Made by a program: the position numbers and the translations under genes
Notes under the pieces: model-generated
What the model saw: the letters and a program-made list of their open reading frames with translations, nothing else
What the model was told of the DNA's origin: nothing
Databases searched by the model: none
Part shown: piece after piece, positions 1 through 9,331 of the stretch
Position numbering within the stretch: position 1 is the stretch's first letter
Layout: each line of letters opens with the position of its first letter
Source of the DNA: Stereocaulon alpinum
Lineage: Eukaryota > Ascomycota > Lecanoromycetes > Lecanorales > Stereocaulaceae
DNA length: 64,000 nucleotides
Direction: 5' to 3'
NCBI GenBank assembly: GCA_018257865.1
Contig: JAEUBA010000055.1
Span: 155,136 to 219,135 of the forward strand

Positions 1-1456
1 AAGCATCGTGCTGTTTATCCGGCTTAACCACATTGAAGTACTCTTTCTGGGCGTCGCAATCTCCAGGATCGCACTGTCCAACGTGGGCAAATTTGACGTC
101 GATGAGATCTTTGTAGTCTGTCCTTGGTACCTCTTCCAACTTCCATTCAATGGACCCAGTAGTATTGTCCCTCCTCATAATCTTGGCATTGTCCAGAGCA
201 TTGATTCTTTCGACGAACCGTTGCCTGTGCTGTCGTCTCCAGCCACCGTCCCTAGAGAATCCACCTGTTGTAGAGCCGCGCCAATAGAGCTCGTCTTTCT
301 TCTTTTCCCAGTTGAAGTCATCCTTCTCGTCGTAGGCTACCTTATTCGACCAGTACCAGGGCGAAGGATAGAGGATGTCTTGATAGCTACTTATCTTGCT
401 TTGCGAGAATACGGGAAAAAGATCGTGGACGATGTTATAAGCATTGGGCCGGTTGAAGAAACCATAACGTTCCTCAAGAGAAGGTGACAGGCAAATGTCC
501 GATAGTGCGGTTTTGTTGTAGACTAAGCCTAGTTGTGAGAAGTAGAACGACTTTTCATCGTCTTCTTTGCTTTCATCTAGATTGCGCGCAGGGCTGTCCG
601 GCGAGCATGACATCCTCGACTCTGTCCAAGTAGGCTGATGGGCGTATTTGTTAAACCTCGTGATCTTAGCCTCGTATGGGCGCATTCCATCATCCACATC
701 GCTTGGTCGTGGAGACCAAGAATTCTTTGGTGCCTTGTTCCCAAAAGCTGCAGGCATCGCTTTGTCCTTTGCAGCAGACACCAGTCTGCTCAGGTCATCA
801 TGGGGTACAATCACCCGGGGCTCGTCGTGAATGTTGAAAGGCAGATCCATATCTGGCAGATACTTGACGAATTCTGCAACCATACCCACAGTCGACTTTT
901 GCTGCCATTCTGTACCACCAAACGCGCTGATGACTCGTCCATCGCGTATTACCACCCCAAGCAATGCATTGTCGTAGCCTAGCGCCTCCCTAGCCCTTCC
1001 CCGGACGACGGATGGTTTCAAAGCCCAGAAAGGCAGTAAGGAGTGATGTATAGTATCATACTCGTCAATCAATTCGACTCCTTTCGATGTCGCGAATTCG
1101 TACCACTTGTCGAAACTGGGAGGTGGAGGTATTTTGTATCGCCGTCTGTACTCTTCAACAGCTTTCGCCAAGCTTCCCGATTGTCTATCCTTGAGCGACT
1201 GGAATTCTGCCTCCGCTTTCGTGATGAGCTGGTAGATAGGATGCGAGGTCTCGGTCGAAGGAGGAAGCTGTTTCGTGAGCGCTGGCGGAGTAGCGTCTAT
1301 AGGTGTCGATGGGCCAGCTGGAGTATGCTTTTTTAGGAAGAAGAGGGTGGTACCGATGAAGAAGATGAGGCCCACGAACGTGGCAAACTGTGTTTTCCTC
1401 ATAATCCTCCTGAAATTGGAGCTAACATAGGTGCCGACGGTGGAGCGTCGTCTCAT
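1..1456 (-). CDS. CAP10-type glycosyltransferase (GT90), 3' end beyond window
   Basis: One open frame of 485 residues runs from the ATG at 1456 off the left edge with no stop or intron, so the C-terminus is missing. The N-terminus has a short basic tail (MRRRSTVGTY) and then a hydrophobic segment at about residues 23-41, the layout of a type II Golgi membrane protein. A Pro/Thr-rich stem follows. The motif ELYWRGSTTGG at about residue 390 and the following basic stretch WRRQHRQRF are typical of the CAP10/KDELC family, which in fungi includes xylosyltransferases acting on capsule or wall glycans. The start is well placed because an in-frame stop lies just upstream. Donor and acceptor sugars cannot be told from sequence. 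Confidence 0.9.
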   Translation of the reverse strand, partial: MRRRSTVGTYVSSNFRRIMRKTQFATFVGLIFFIGTTLFFLKKHTPAGPSTPIDATPPALTKQLPPSTETSHPIYQLITKAEAEFQSLKDRQSGSLAKAVEEYRRRYKIPPPPSFDKWYEFATSKGVELIDEYDTIHHSLLPFWALKPSVVRGRAREALGYDNALLGVVIRDGRVISAFGGTEWQQKSTVGMVAEFVKYLPDMDLPFNIHDEPRVIVPHDDLSRLVSAAKDKAMPAAFGNKAPKNSWSPRPSDVDDGMRPYEAKITRFNKYAHQPTWTESRMSCSPDSPARNLDESKEDDEKSFYFSQLGLVYNKTALSDICLSPSLEERYGFFNRPNAYNIVHDLFPVFSQSKISSYQDILYPSPWYWSNKVAYDEKDDFNWEKKKDELYWRGSTTGGFSRDGGWRRQHRQRFVERINALDNAKIMRRDNTTGSIEWKLEEVPRTDYKDLIDVKFAHVGQCDPGDCDAQKEYFNVVKPDKQHDA

Positions 1457-1876
1457 CGGGCGTGCATTGGCGGAAGCTGGTCGAGCGGGTGCAATTCAGT
1501 GCCGCTCGGTATGTAGGAATAGCACGATCAGTTGGTACAGCACATTCTCAGTCGGAGGCTTATAGGCCCATTAGATAGCCCTGGCAGCCTTCGCATGGCC
1601 GCATCTCCATGAAACTATCATGTAGGAAACTGAAAACCATAGGAGGCTGGGAGAAGCTTGGCTTACCCCCGTCGTAGGGCTTAGAACTAGCCCTATGGCC
1701 AAACCGCGTCGACCGCGTCGCCAGCTCGAAGTCTACCTTTTAGAATCCCATTATTCTCCAACCATACCAATTAGGAAGAAATCGACACAACGCCTGGAAG
1801 ATCGTCGATACATGTAGTCTGTCCTGTAGGACTGGACGTAGTTTGTTCTCTCATAAATGCGTGCGAACTTCTGATA

Positions 1877-2950
1877 ATGCTCGACGTCTCTCAGCTATTG
1901 CAAGCTTTCTATCTTCTTTCTGCCGCTTCGGTAAGACACTCTTTTTAGTATTCTATCAATATACTGAACACTATAATTTCAGCTCCTTCTCATCAATAGC
2001 ATCCCTGCCTTCAGGAACCGGTATATCGTCTACGGTGTACGAGCAACGGAGGTCCAACCCACGCAAAATAATGGATCAACAAAACCGACTGATCAAAGTG
2101 TGCAAAAGTCTGCTACAAGATCAGCCAGCATTATTGAGCGAATTCTAGACTGCTTCGCAACTGTTCAAGTGCCTCATGGATATTTCCAGCATTTCTACCT
2201 TGTCTCTGTACTTTCTTCCGTATTCTGGGCCTACCAACTCCTCGCGAAAGGCTGGTTATTGCAGTACATCTGCCAGGAAGATAACATTAACGACCCGGAA
2301 AAAGGGATGTCCGTTGATCAAGTCGCTCTGGCATGGTCTTTCATGGGCGTACAAGGACTACGGAGGCTTCTCGAATCGTCTACCCTGGCCAGACCCTCAG
2401 CGTCTAAGATGTGGTTTGTACACTGGCTTCTTGGCATTACATTCTATCTGGCCGTTGGTGTTTCTGTCTGGGTCGAAGGAGCAGGTATGTGTGCCAGTAC
2501 ATTGAGGTTCATATTGCAAGTCGAAGTCTACTAAACATCTACACTTCTACAGGAGCATTAATTTCTACTGACTCTCTATCCAATGGCATCACATGGTCTG
2601 CACCATCGCTGAAGACGATGATCAGCATTCCCATATTCATTCTCGCATCTGGTGTCCAACACGATTGCCACGCCTATCTTGCGTCTCTGCCGAAGTATAC
2701 ACTTCCAGTACATCCAATCTTTCAGCTTCTGGTCTGTCCTCATTACACTGCCGAGTGCTTGATCTACCTCTCATTAGCTATCATATCAGCTCCAAGAGGC
2801 GCTATTGTGAACAGAACAATGTTCACTGCTTTAGTCTTTGTGACGGTCAATCTAAGTGTCACCGCAGCAACAAGCAAGGAGTGGTATGAACGGAAATTTG
2901 GGAGGGAGGCAGTGGCTCATAGGTGGAAGATGATACCTTTCGTGTACTAA
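1877..2950 (+). CDS. DFG10: Polyprenal/polyprenol reductase (DFG10/SRD5A3 family)
   Basis: Model: join(1877..1930, 1983..2484, 2553..2950), 317 aa, close to the 318 aa of human SRD5A3. Both introns have GT-AG ends (GTAAGA...TTCAG; GTATGT...TACAG), and the frame holds across both. The steroid 5-alpha-reductase C-terminal domain is clear: QHDCHAYLASLP, then PHYTAECLIYLSL, then a C-terminal KEWYERKFG...HRWKMIPFVY. About six hydrophobic segments indicate an ER membrane protein. The family makes dolichol from polyprenol for N-glycosylation, which also links it to the glycosyltransferase next door, although that may be chance. The first 18 residues sit in a tiny first exon. Confidence 0.92.
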
Positions 2951-3350
2951 CATGTGGGTCAAGGACATCTAGTAGACACTCAGAGATGCAACTTCTACTC
3001 AACAACATGCTTGTCTACTCAAAGGCATTAAGACACGCATTTCGCTCTTAACTTTTATGCTACATTGATTTGCAACCCTGTGTTCGTTTCTTTGTGCACT
3101 TGATGCGCAGCGTTTGGGAGTGCTCCCAGCACTTAAAAAGCCTAGGGTGTGTGGAGATGACAATAACCCTTTACCATATTCAGGAGTGGCCCGCGCACTG
3201 ACCTTAAGGGTCGTCTCTGTCCTCCAAGGCTGATAGTGATACGCGGATTTGTCACTGAGCAGGGCTTCGTGACGGAATCAGGAGACTTTAACGCAAATTT
3301 GTCGATGCTAACGAAGGAAGGCTTTTCGAGGTCCACTAAAGATCTGACCA
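2951..3350. other. Intergenic, nothing recognised
   Basis: The 3' flank of the polyprenal reductase. I see no supported gene, repeat or RNA here. An open stretch at 3142-3354 on the minus strand has no recognisable content. Confidence 0.4.
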
Positions 3351-3739
3351 TCACTCACTCCTCCCAAATGGCGGCTGATTTGGCCAAGCCCAAGTCCATA
3401 CCGGGCCGCCGCTTAACAAGCCAGTATATGGATGTATCAAAGCGACTGGTGAGCAGACTGTCGAGGGTTTATAATTATTCGACATTGGTATATCCGCTGC
3501 CAGCGATTCGCTGGCTTTTATGTCTGAGAGTATAGTCATGAATTGTCCACGCATAGCAACACTGTTTGATCCAGACTCATGGTCTGGGTGTCCGCCCGCA
3601 ATAGTGTACAGTTCGTCAACGTACAGAACGTATCGCCTCGGCTGTTGTATGTGCTTAAGATATTCGGTAATAGTCTTGTCACTGTTCCCAAGGTACTTGT
3701 GCTTCACGTGGTTCGGGCCGAGCTCAAAGAAGGTCGAAC
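3351..3739 (-). other. Possible coding exon of unknown gene
   Basis: A minus-strand open stretch preceded by a plausible acceptor (TCGTTAG, just above 3739) reads like protein: STFFELGPNH near its start, then YVLYVDELYTIAGGHPDHES and AMRGQFMTILSDI. I recognise no family and find no convincing start codon or upstream exon. It could be an exon of a decayed gene or chance. It lies downstream of, and on the same strand as, the unknown gene at 4149-4985. Confidence 0.25.
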
Positions 3740-4148
3740 CAACCTAACGAGCCGTCGAATCCGCAATCGTTCTGCCAGAGTCAGATTCTCAACCAGCCTC
3801 TATCCACCATTATCTCTAAAGGACCTTGGACATAGCGTGGGTAGTCAGAGCTTGGCCTGGACTTCTCAGGTTCCAGCAGAAACCATGCTTAGGCCTAGTA
3901 AAAGAGAACACCGTAATGAGTATCGCCACCTCATGTGACACCATTACACCAAGCCAATCAATGTTAATCCGTTGCACTCTTCCTAGCGGCTATTGCCTCG
4001 ACTGTGGCCCCGTAGACCAGTGGAAAAGATATCCTTCCATAATCAAAATACATGCCCTTCCCTAGTTGATCATCGAGAAGTAGTTGGGCAAGCTCTGCTG
4101 CCAACTTATATGCTTGTTGGTTCCAAACCTCAATATGCTAGCGTCTGT

Positions 4149-4985
4149 TCAGTAGGCTCTAATGGAAGAAGGTAATTGCCATATCTTCCCAATCTCTCGA
4201 AGGTACTTCCAGAACTTTGGCGGAACCTCTAGATCTTGTAATTGTTCATCGATTACGTTTGCGGCAATTTGCTGTACCCTTGAAGTCGCCATGTCATTCG
4301 CTAGGTCGGAGTTGTATTTCTTCGCGGCAAGGCATACCTTAAGCCAATGCTTAGTTCCCCGTTCCAGCTGGCCGGAGAGAAGCATGGTGTCGTTCTGCAT
4401 ATGATTAGAGTGAGAGAAGTATTATCAGTGGTTGATAGAGTAAGCGGGATGGTCTTTAGCGAGCTCGTTGCCGAATTTATTCTCCCACACGGATACCTTC
4501 TGTGGCTTTGTTGCTGACATACGGGTCTTATCCACAAGCCGTACGACCAAAGCAGCCCAGTCCTCGAAATCACAATCAATCGATATTGCGCTGCTAGGCA
4601 TAGCACCACTTTCCATTCCACTATGAGATGTACTATGAGTTGGAGGAAAGTAGGAAGTTTCTGCACGAATAGTGTCGAAGACAGTACCATACCATTCGAC
4701 GTAATTGGGCATATAGGCTTTCGAGGAGGCAATTTTAGGGTCGCAACAACACATGAGGAGGTGGCCGAAGCGCTTCCTCGACGCTTCGAGTTGGGGAGAA
4801 GTCTAGAAATGCCGGCTTGCATCATCTGCCAGTAGCTTCCAAAGCACAACAGTAAGCATTCAGAGTTCCATCCAGAGTTCCTCAACATCCGCCAAGATAA
4901 GCCAGTCGCCAACAGCCTTTCCTCCGAAAAGCAGCACGCCACCATACAGCAGAATCTTCGTCAGGTACTGTTTCATAGTAGACAT
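4149..4985 (-). CDS. Unknown protein with N-terminal membrane segment; intact or a pseudogene
   Basis: The model 4887..4985, 4497..4802 and 4149..4394 gives 216 aa. It starts MSTMKQYLTKILLYGG with one hydrophobic segment and then a soluble part (SKAYMPNYVEWYGTVFD; a C-terminal helix PPKFWKYLREIGKIW). The second intron (4395..4496) has a good donor (GTATCC), a CTGAT branch site and a CAG acceptor. The first (4803..4886) needs a weak GTTGAG donor. Both introns are multiples of three, and the whole stretch is one frame interrupted by TGA, TAG and TGA-TAA. So the first two stops may instead be C-to-T nonsense changes (CGA to TGA, CAG to TAG) in a dying gene. No family recognised. Confidence 0.45.
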
Positions 4986-5031
4986 GTTTGTTATAAGACA
5001 ATTCGTTGGGTGTCCGTCTGCGTGTAGTGCG

Positions 5032-5382
5032 TCAAGAGTTCACGGTCTGAAGAGATACGCTGCTACCTTTCTTGACATGAGAATTTACAAGTGCATAGGG
5101 CAGCTGCTTGCGTGGTGTGGATTTTGGGGTGATCTTCGCCATTGTTTTCTTCTTTGACTTCGGGGGAGGCTGGGTGCTGCTTGACGTGTCGTCGGAATCC
5201 TCGGTCGCTGCTTTCTGGTTGAGCTTGACTCTCTTCGTGCTGGGTGCCTGCTCGGTGTCCGTGACGCCATCCGAATCGTCGACCGTCTGAGATGATAAGG
5301 GATGAGCCGCCTTACGTTTCTTGCCTATAGCAGCTCCCTTGTCACCGAATCCAGTTATTGTTGTCCGCAGACAAGACGTCAG
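5032..5382 (-). CDS. Small basic, probably nuclear protein; 5' end unresolved
   Basis: From a likely acceptor (CCAGGCAG) at 5383 the minus strand is open for 116 codons to a TGA at 5032. The product is hydrophilic and rich in Lys, Ser, Thr and Asp. It carries Lys/Arg clusters (GKKRKAAH; STKRVKLNQK, very like a Myc-type nuclear signal; KSKKKTMAKITPKSTPRK). No ATG lies in frame before the first basic cluster, so at least one upstream exon is missing from the model or the gene has lost its start. A donor at CCCGAAG|GTGAGC (about 5430) would fit a 5' untranslated or short coding exon. No enzyme domain seen. Confidence 0.35.
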   Translation of the reverse strand: MTSCLRTTITGFGDKGAAIGKKRKAAHPLSSQTVDDSDGVTDTEQAPSTKRVKLNQKAATEDSDDTSSSTQPPPKSKKKTMAKITPKSTPRKQLPYALVNSHVKKGSSVSLQTVNS

Positions 5383-6778
5383 CTGCCTGGTCTCAGTGAA
5401 AACTCAAACATCGCGCCACTGAAGCTCACCTTCGGGAAAGTCGAATTGGGGAAAAGGGTTAGTTCAGGGTGGAAATAGTGCCTATAACAGGCGAGATGGG
5501 CGAGATGCGTTGCTGAACGGGTTAAAAGAGAGAGAAATGGTATGCTCCAAGGTATGTGTTCGTGAGAGATAAACAAGAAGAAGGTGTTGGATGAGTGAGG
5601 GAGGAAGATACAGCGATTAGCGTTCGCGCTAGTCAGTGAGGTGAAGTATCAGAGTCCAGAGGAAGCCGGTAAGGTCACCTCTAGTTGCTTTGGTTCGCAA
5701 CAATGTCCAGAGGTAAATTTGTAAGCAGGGGTAGATCGAGCATGATCCAAGTCCTTATCCAAGCCGGCCACGATCTCCATGGACCAATCTCCTTGTCGCA
5801 GCGCTGCGTGCCTGGCTCTTCAGACCTCAAACATATCGCTTTGCAGGTGGTAAAGACCGAAGCTGAGTTCAGTCCGACTGTCTTCTCTGCAACTGAGGGC
5901 CGTGAGACGGCCATGCCCTGTGCCGGCATCTCCTCTGGTAAGACTTTGGTCTTGTCCGGTCATTTCCCCATGTCAGCCTTTTGCTTCGCCGTAATGAAGA
6001 CGTCGGCAATGCGAAGAACTTTGATGTAAGTGCCAACAGCATGCCACATCAGTCCGTCTTGCTCGGCTTTTAAACCGGAACTTACCATCTATGCCATACA
6101 AACCTGACTTTATTATACGTGTTGAAGTTTGTCCGCACCCTTTCTCCGTAAAGAGTGTTCGGTCACAGGGACGGCATGCGCAAGTCGGAGCTGAAGGACG
6201 TCGTTGGCGCTTCATACATTCGCTGATATCGTGCTGCTACAGATTCGTCTCCAAGTGCGGCCTTAGAGCATGAAGATTGTCCCGTTTTCACAACCTCCAC
6301 GATCAAGTGCGTACGATGCCCCCGTAGCAAGTGCCATTGCATGCAACCAAGGTTTGGGCTTGCTGTTCGGGTGGAAAGCACTTCGCCTCCATTTGCTTCC
6401 TCTGACTAGGCTTTACGCTGAGGGATCTATCGAGAACTTCCGTAGTCCTTAGAAGATAGTCCCGCGGTCGATCTGCTGTTTATTCGTTCATCGTCGTCGG
6501 AGGCCAAGAACAAACCACAACAAACGATGGACTACCTCCACCTCCCAAGTTATTCTGTGAGTAGTGTCAACACGAGTCGACTTCACCTGCTGGATGACGG
6601 TTGTTGCGAACACGGATCCACTATTGTGGCTAACTGGGTGTGATGTGATGTGGTGGTAACGCCAACTGTCCGGGTCTCTTGACGCCTAGTAACTCTTCAG
6701 CCAGGCCAGCATTAGTGCTGGCTTCGAGACATTACGAATGATCGTTGACTACTGCCGGCGGTCCGACTCTGAGGAGTC
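5383..6778. other. Gene-poor stretch with weak coding traces
   Basis: No gene can be defended. The best trace is on the minus strand at 6215 down to about 5953. There an ATG exon with several cysteines ends at a perfect GTAAGT donor, and a CTGAT/AAAG acceptor rejoins a short frame ending KQKADMGK. This would give only about 62 aa of no known family. An ATG at 6527 (plus strand, MDYLHLPSYS) meets a GTGAGT donor after ten codons, but no continuing exon is found. Confidence 0.3.
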
Positions 6779-6931
6779 TTAATCATAGATGTATGCGAAA
6801 GTGCCCAATAGCAGCTTCTGTACTGCAGCCATATCGTGCTCTTCCAATTCTTTCTGGAGGGTCACGAGCTTGTTGACATCCTGCTTCATCTTTTTGATCA
6901 CGACCTCAATTTCAACACTGTGAAGAACCTC
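6779..6931 (-). other. Possible terminal exon, coiled-coil
   Basis: After a good acceptor (CATCCTTTAG, ending at 6932) the minus strand reads 50 codons to TAA with clear heptad character: VVIKKMKQDVNKLVTLQKEL, then EEHDMAAVQKLLLG. It resembles the C-terminal exon of a fungal protein whose upstream exons I cannot find. It may be all that remains of one. Confidence 0.3.
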
Positions 6932-7758
6932 CTAAAGGATGGGGAGCTATCGTCGCTTCCTCCTCGATTGAGCACAGCGGTGCACACACGGTGTTACAGC
7001 AAGTGAGGTATAGGTTGATATAGACGTGCAATATCATTGCAAGGCCATGACTTAAATCTGGGCTTGTTATGCAACGGCCTTGAGCATCTGATCAAATCTC
7101 GGCCCAATCAGCCCCTGAAACGACAATGAATGGAGAAGTACCATAACACTACGGTGGCGTAACACAACCGCGTTGCCTGTTCATTGCACAAAATCGATGC
7201 GAGGTATTGTCGTACCTCTCCTGAGTGGTTTTTACGACATCGCGAGGCGATGTTATGATAATTTGACTTCTCGAAGTAGAATCTACGTTTCTTCTCTGAC
7301 CCTTGGCGCACGATACAACTCGACTGCGGTTAAATTTGTCGCAAGAATCGTTCGATGGTCTATATTCCCTCTTGAACGCCGACCCACCTCGTCAGTAATT
7401 ACGGTGTTGTGAGTGCTTCGTACCATGATGCAATGAAACACCCGGCAGCAACACTCCTTCACTTATATAGAGTAGAGTGACAGGTGATGCTTTTTCCATT
7501 GTACTTCGTATTGCAATATTGTATCACAGCTTCCCGTGAGAAAACAAGCACTTCCCATCTCGTGGCGGACTTGTTTTGGGTTCGAAAGCTGGCACCGTAG
7601 ATCGTCGAGCCGCGCTTTTCTTGGATTTCCATCTAAAAAACTCTTGCTAGAGTCAGCAGTCTCTGGGCATATGAAATGCAGAGATAATCCCGCTTTTCGA
7701 GGCCTAACTTAGTTGAATGTTTCGCAGATTGATCCAATCGAGAAACAAGGATAAAGTA
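6932..7758. other. Intergenic, nothing recognised
   Basis: No supported gene, RNA or repeat. A minus-strand open stretch (7108-7311, rich in Arg/Lys) has no recognisable motif and no splice partners. Confidence 0.4.
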
Positions 7759-7908
7759 TTGGCCGACCCATCTCCAGCAGAGGCACCCAAAGACAAGAAC
7801 TTTTTGGCCGATGCATTGCCAGCAGCAGCATCGAAGGAGAACAGATCATTTGCTGGCTTCTTTCCAGCAGCAGTGCCAAAAGAGAAAGCGTTATTGGCCG
7901 GCATGTCT
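7759..7908. repeat. Degenerate 45-bp tandem repeat, about 3.3 copies
   Basis: Units begin with TTGGCC-like sequence at 7759, 7804, 7849 and (partial) 7894, spaced exactly 45 bp. Each has a TCCAGCAG/GCCAGCAG core and an A/G-rich tail. The period is a multiple of three, and both strands are open across it. The minus strand gives a 15-residue pattern (SFGTAAGKKPANDLF, SFDAAAGNASAKKFL, SLGASAGDGSANTLS), the plus strand another (LADALPAAASKENRS). It may be a leftover repeat region of a coding gene or a small minisatellite. Confidence 0.7.
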
Positions 7909-7959
7909 TGAGCACCGACACCAATTAGAGGAGTGGACTGACATCCACTCTGAAATTGG

Positions 7960-8170
7960 CGAGCATTTCGTCCCATAATACGATATCTCAAAACCCTTAC
8001 CCTCGAATAGTGAACCATGTTGCAAGTTCGTAGATGCATGTATAATTTTGCACATTTCGATGGCTGTATCACCTGTCCCACAGCCCATATCCAGAACTGA
8101 GGTGTGGTGAAGGTTCGCTGCGATTTGTTGAGCAATCGGCTAGTTCAAAGTCCACCACATAGCAGTTAGC
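7960..8170 (-). pseudogene. SAM-dependent methyltransferase fragment
   Basis: The minus strand reads AQQIAANLHHTSVLDMGCGT followed by GDTAIEMCKII. This is motif I of class I methyltransferases (hydrophobic strand, then an E/DxGxGxG loop; here DMGCGTGD). Upstream (MWWTLN, then TAG, then PIAQQ) the frame is stopped in what looks like the same protein. Downstream it drifts into unrelated sequence and the repeat at 7759-7908. Only about 60 residues are recognisable, so this is called a relic. Confidence 0.45.
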
Positions 8171-8851
8171 TCTACTGAAATGGTCGACAATGTTTTAAGG
8201 CCTTCGATTAGAGAACAGTAATTCCAACGACACGTGGATAGTACTTCAAAATCGCATTCGTGGCGATGGAGGACGACGAACAGAGTCCATCTGGCGCATA
8301 CACACAAGGACCAATGCGCAAGGTTGGAGTTGTTTGCGGGATTAAATGCTATGCAGCGACACCTGTATTGTCTTGCTCTCCGTCTTGAGATTGGCGCGTA
8401 ACACCTGTCGCGGTCACGACATCGTCAGCCCGCAATCGAGATTAATGGTCCCGGATAGCATGTCCAAACAAAAGTTGTAGTCAAACTTTTGATTTTCTTT
8501 TGACAGGTCTAATGGCGAATCCTCCTGCTTTTGAGAAATATTGATTGCTTAGATGAAGATAAATGACGACTTTCAAAAAAATTCGTGCCGCGCTCATTGA
8601 CCTGAGCACCAAGCGCAGGCATCTCGTCAACCCTATACCGCTCGATACAGTCTGCAATTTCTTGTGGTAATCCAACAGGGTATTCCTCGTGCTAACCAGC
8701 CTCTTTTCCTAACCGTGAAACTTTCCTCAAGTACACATTTAAGTTGTGGGATGGTAAAGTCTATGCCTCGAGAAAATAGTATGCACTTAGTCTTGTACTG
8801 AGTCGAATCAATGTGTTTAGACGGGCTTGTGGTGAGTTAATTACATTGGTG
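8171..8851. other. Intergenic, nothing recognised
   Basis: No gene supported. A short plus-strand frame with an ATG near 8266 (MEDDEQSPSGAYTQG) has no family and no splice partners. Confidence 0.35.
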
Positions 8852-9331
8852 TTAGCTCTGCCCTTCCTCTTCTGCCTTGCTTTTTTCCTTCTTGTTTGTA
8901 TCCTCCTTCGCGGCAAATTGGCGGCGAGTAGTGCGGCGAAATTCGAATTCGTCAACCAAAATCTGGGCATCGCCGATAGCTCTGAGGGGATACCATGTGT
9001 TGTGTTTATTGCCATAGCCTTTCCACTTGACCGGATATTGATCCTTGCCAGGTTCCTTGACAAGGAAACGTTCTATTTCATGCAGAAGATTGACCGAATT
9101 TTCAATTGCAGGATCTTCGGATCTTGTCGTCGAGCTCTTTTTGGCGCGCTTGAACAGCTGCGCGTTCACTTGCCACCTGTTCTATTTCGTAGCGTTGTTT
9201 ATAATATTGGCGTTTGGGATTTTCATAGTCCTTTCTCAACTGGTCTATGTTCTCACAGTATAAGATGCGCTCATAGCCCCTCTTCGCATTATACGATTCT
9301 CCCTTATGTAGGTTGAACGTCCGCTCTTATA
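8852..9331 (-). pseudogene. Chromodomain protein relic with frameshift
   Basis: In one frame the minus strand reads a charged helix (RGYERILYCENIDQLRKDYE, then QVASERAAVQARQKELDDKI). Near 9111-9130 the reading must change frame by one base to continue as a chromodomain: EIERFLVKEPGKDQYPVKWK, then GYGNKHNTWYPLRAIGDAQI, with the (V/P)KWKGY and NTW hallmarks. A Lys/Glu tail and a stop follow. Chromodomains bind methylated histone tails. In fungi, isolated ones often come from chromovirus (Ty3/gypsy) integrases, but no integrase core is visible here. No intron explains the frame change. Confidence 0.6.

Noticed and set aside
8..487. Open plus-strand frame of 159 codons at the left edge
   Set aside because: It is antisense to the CAP10 gene, whose motifs are clear on the minus strand.
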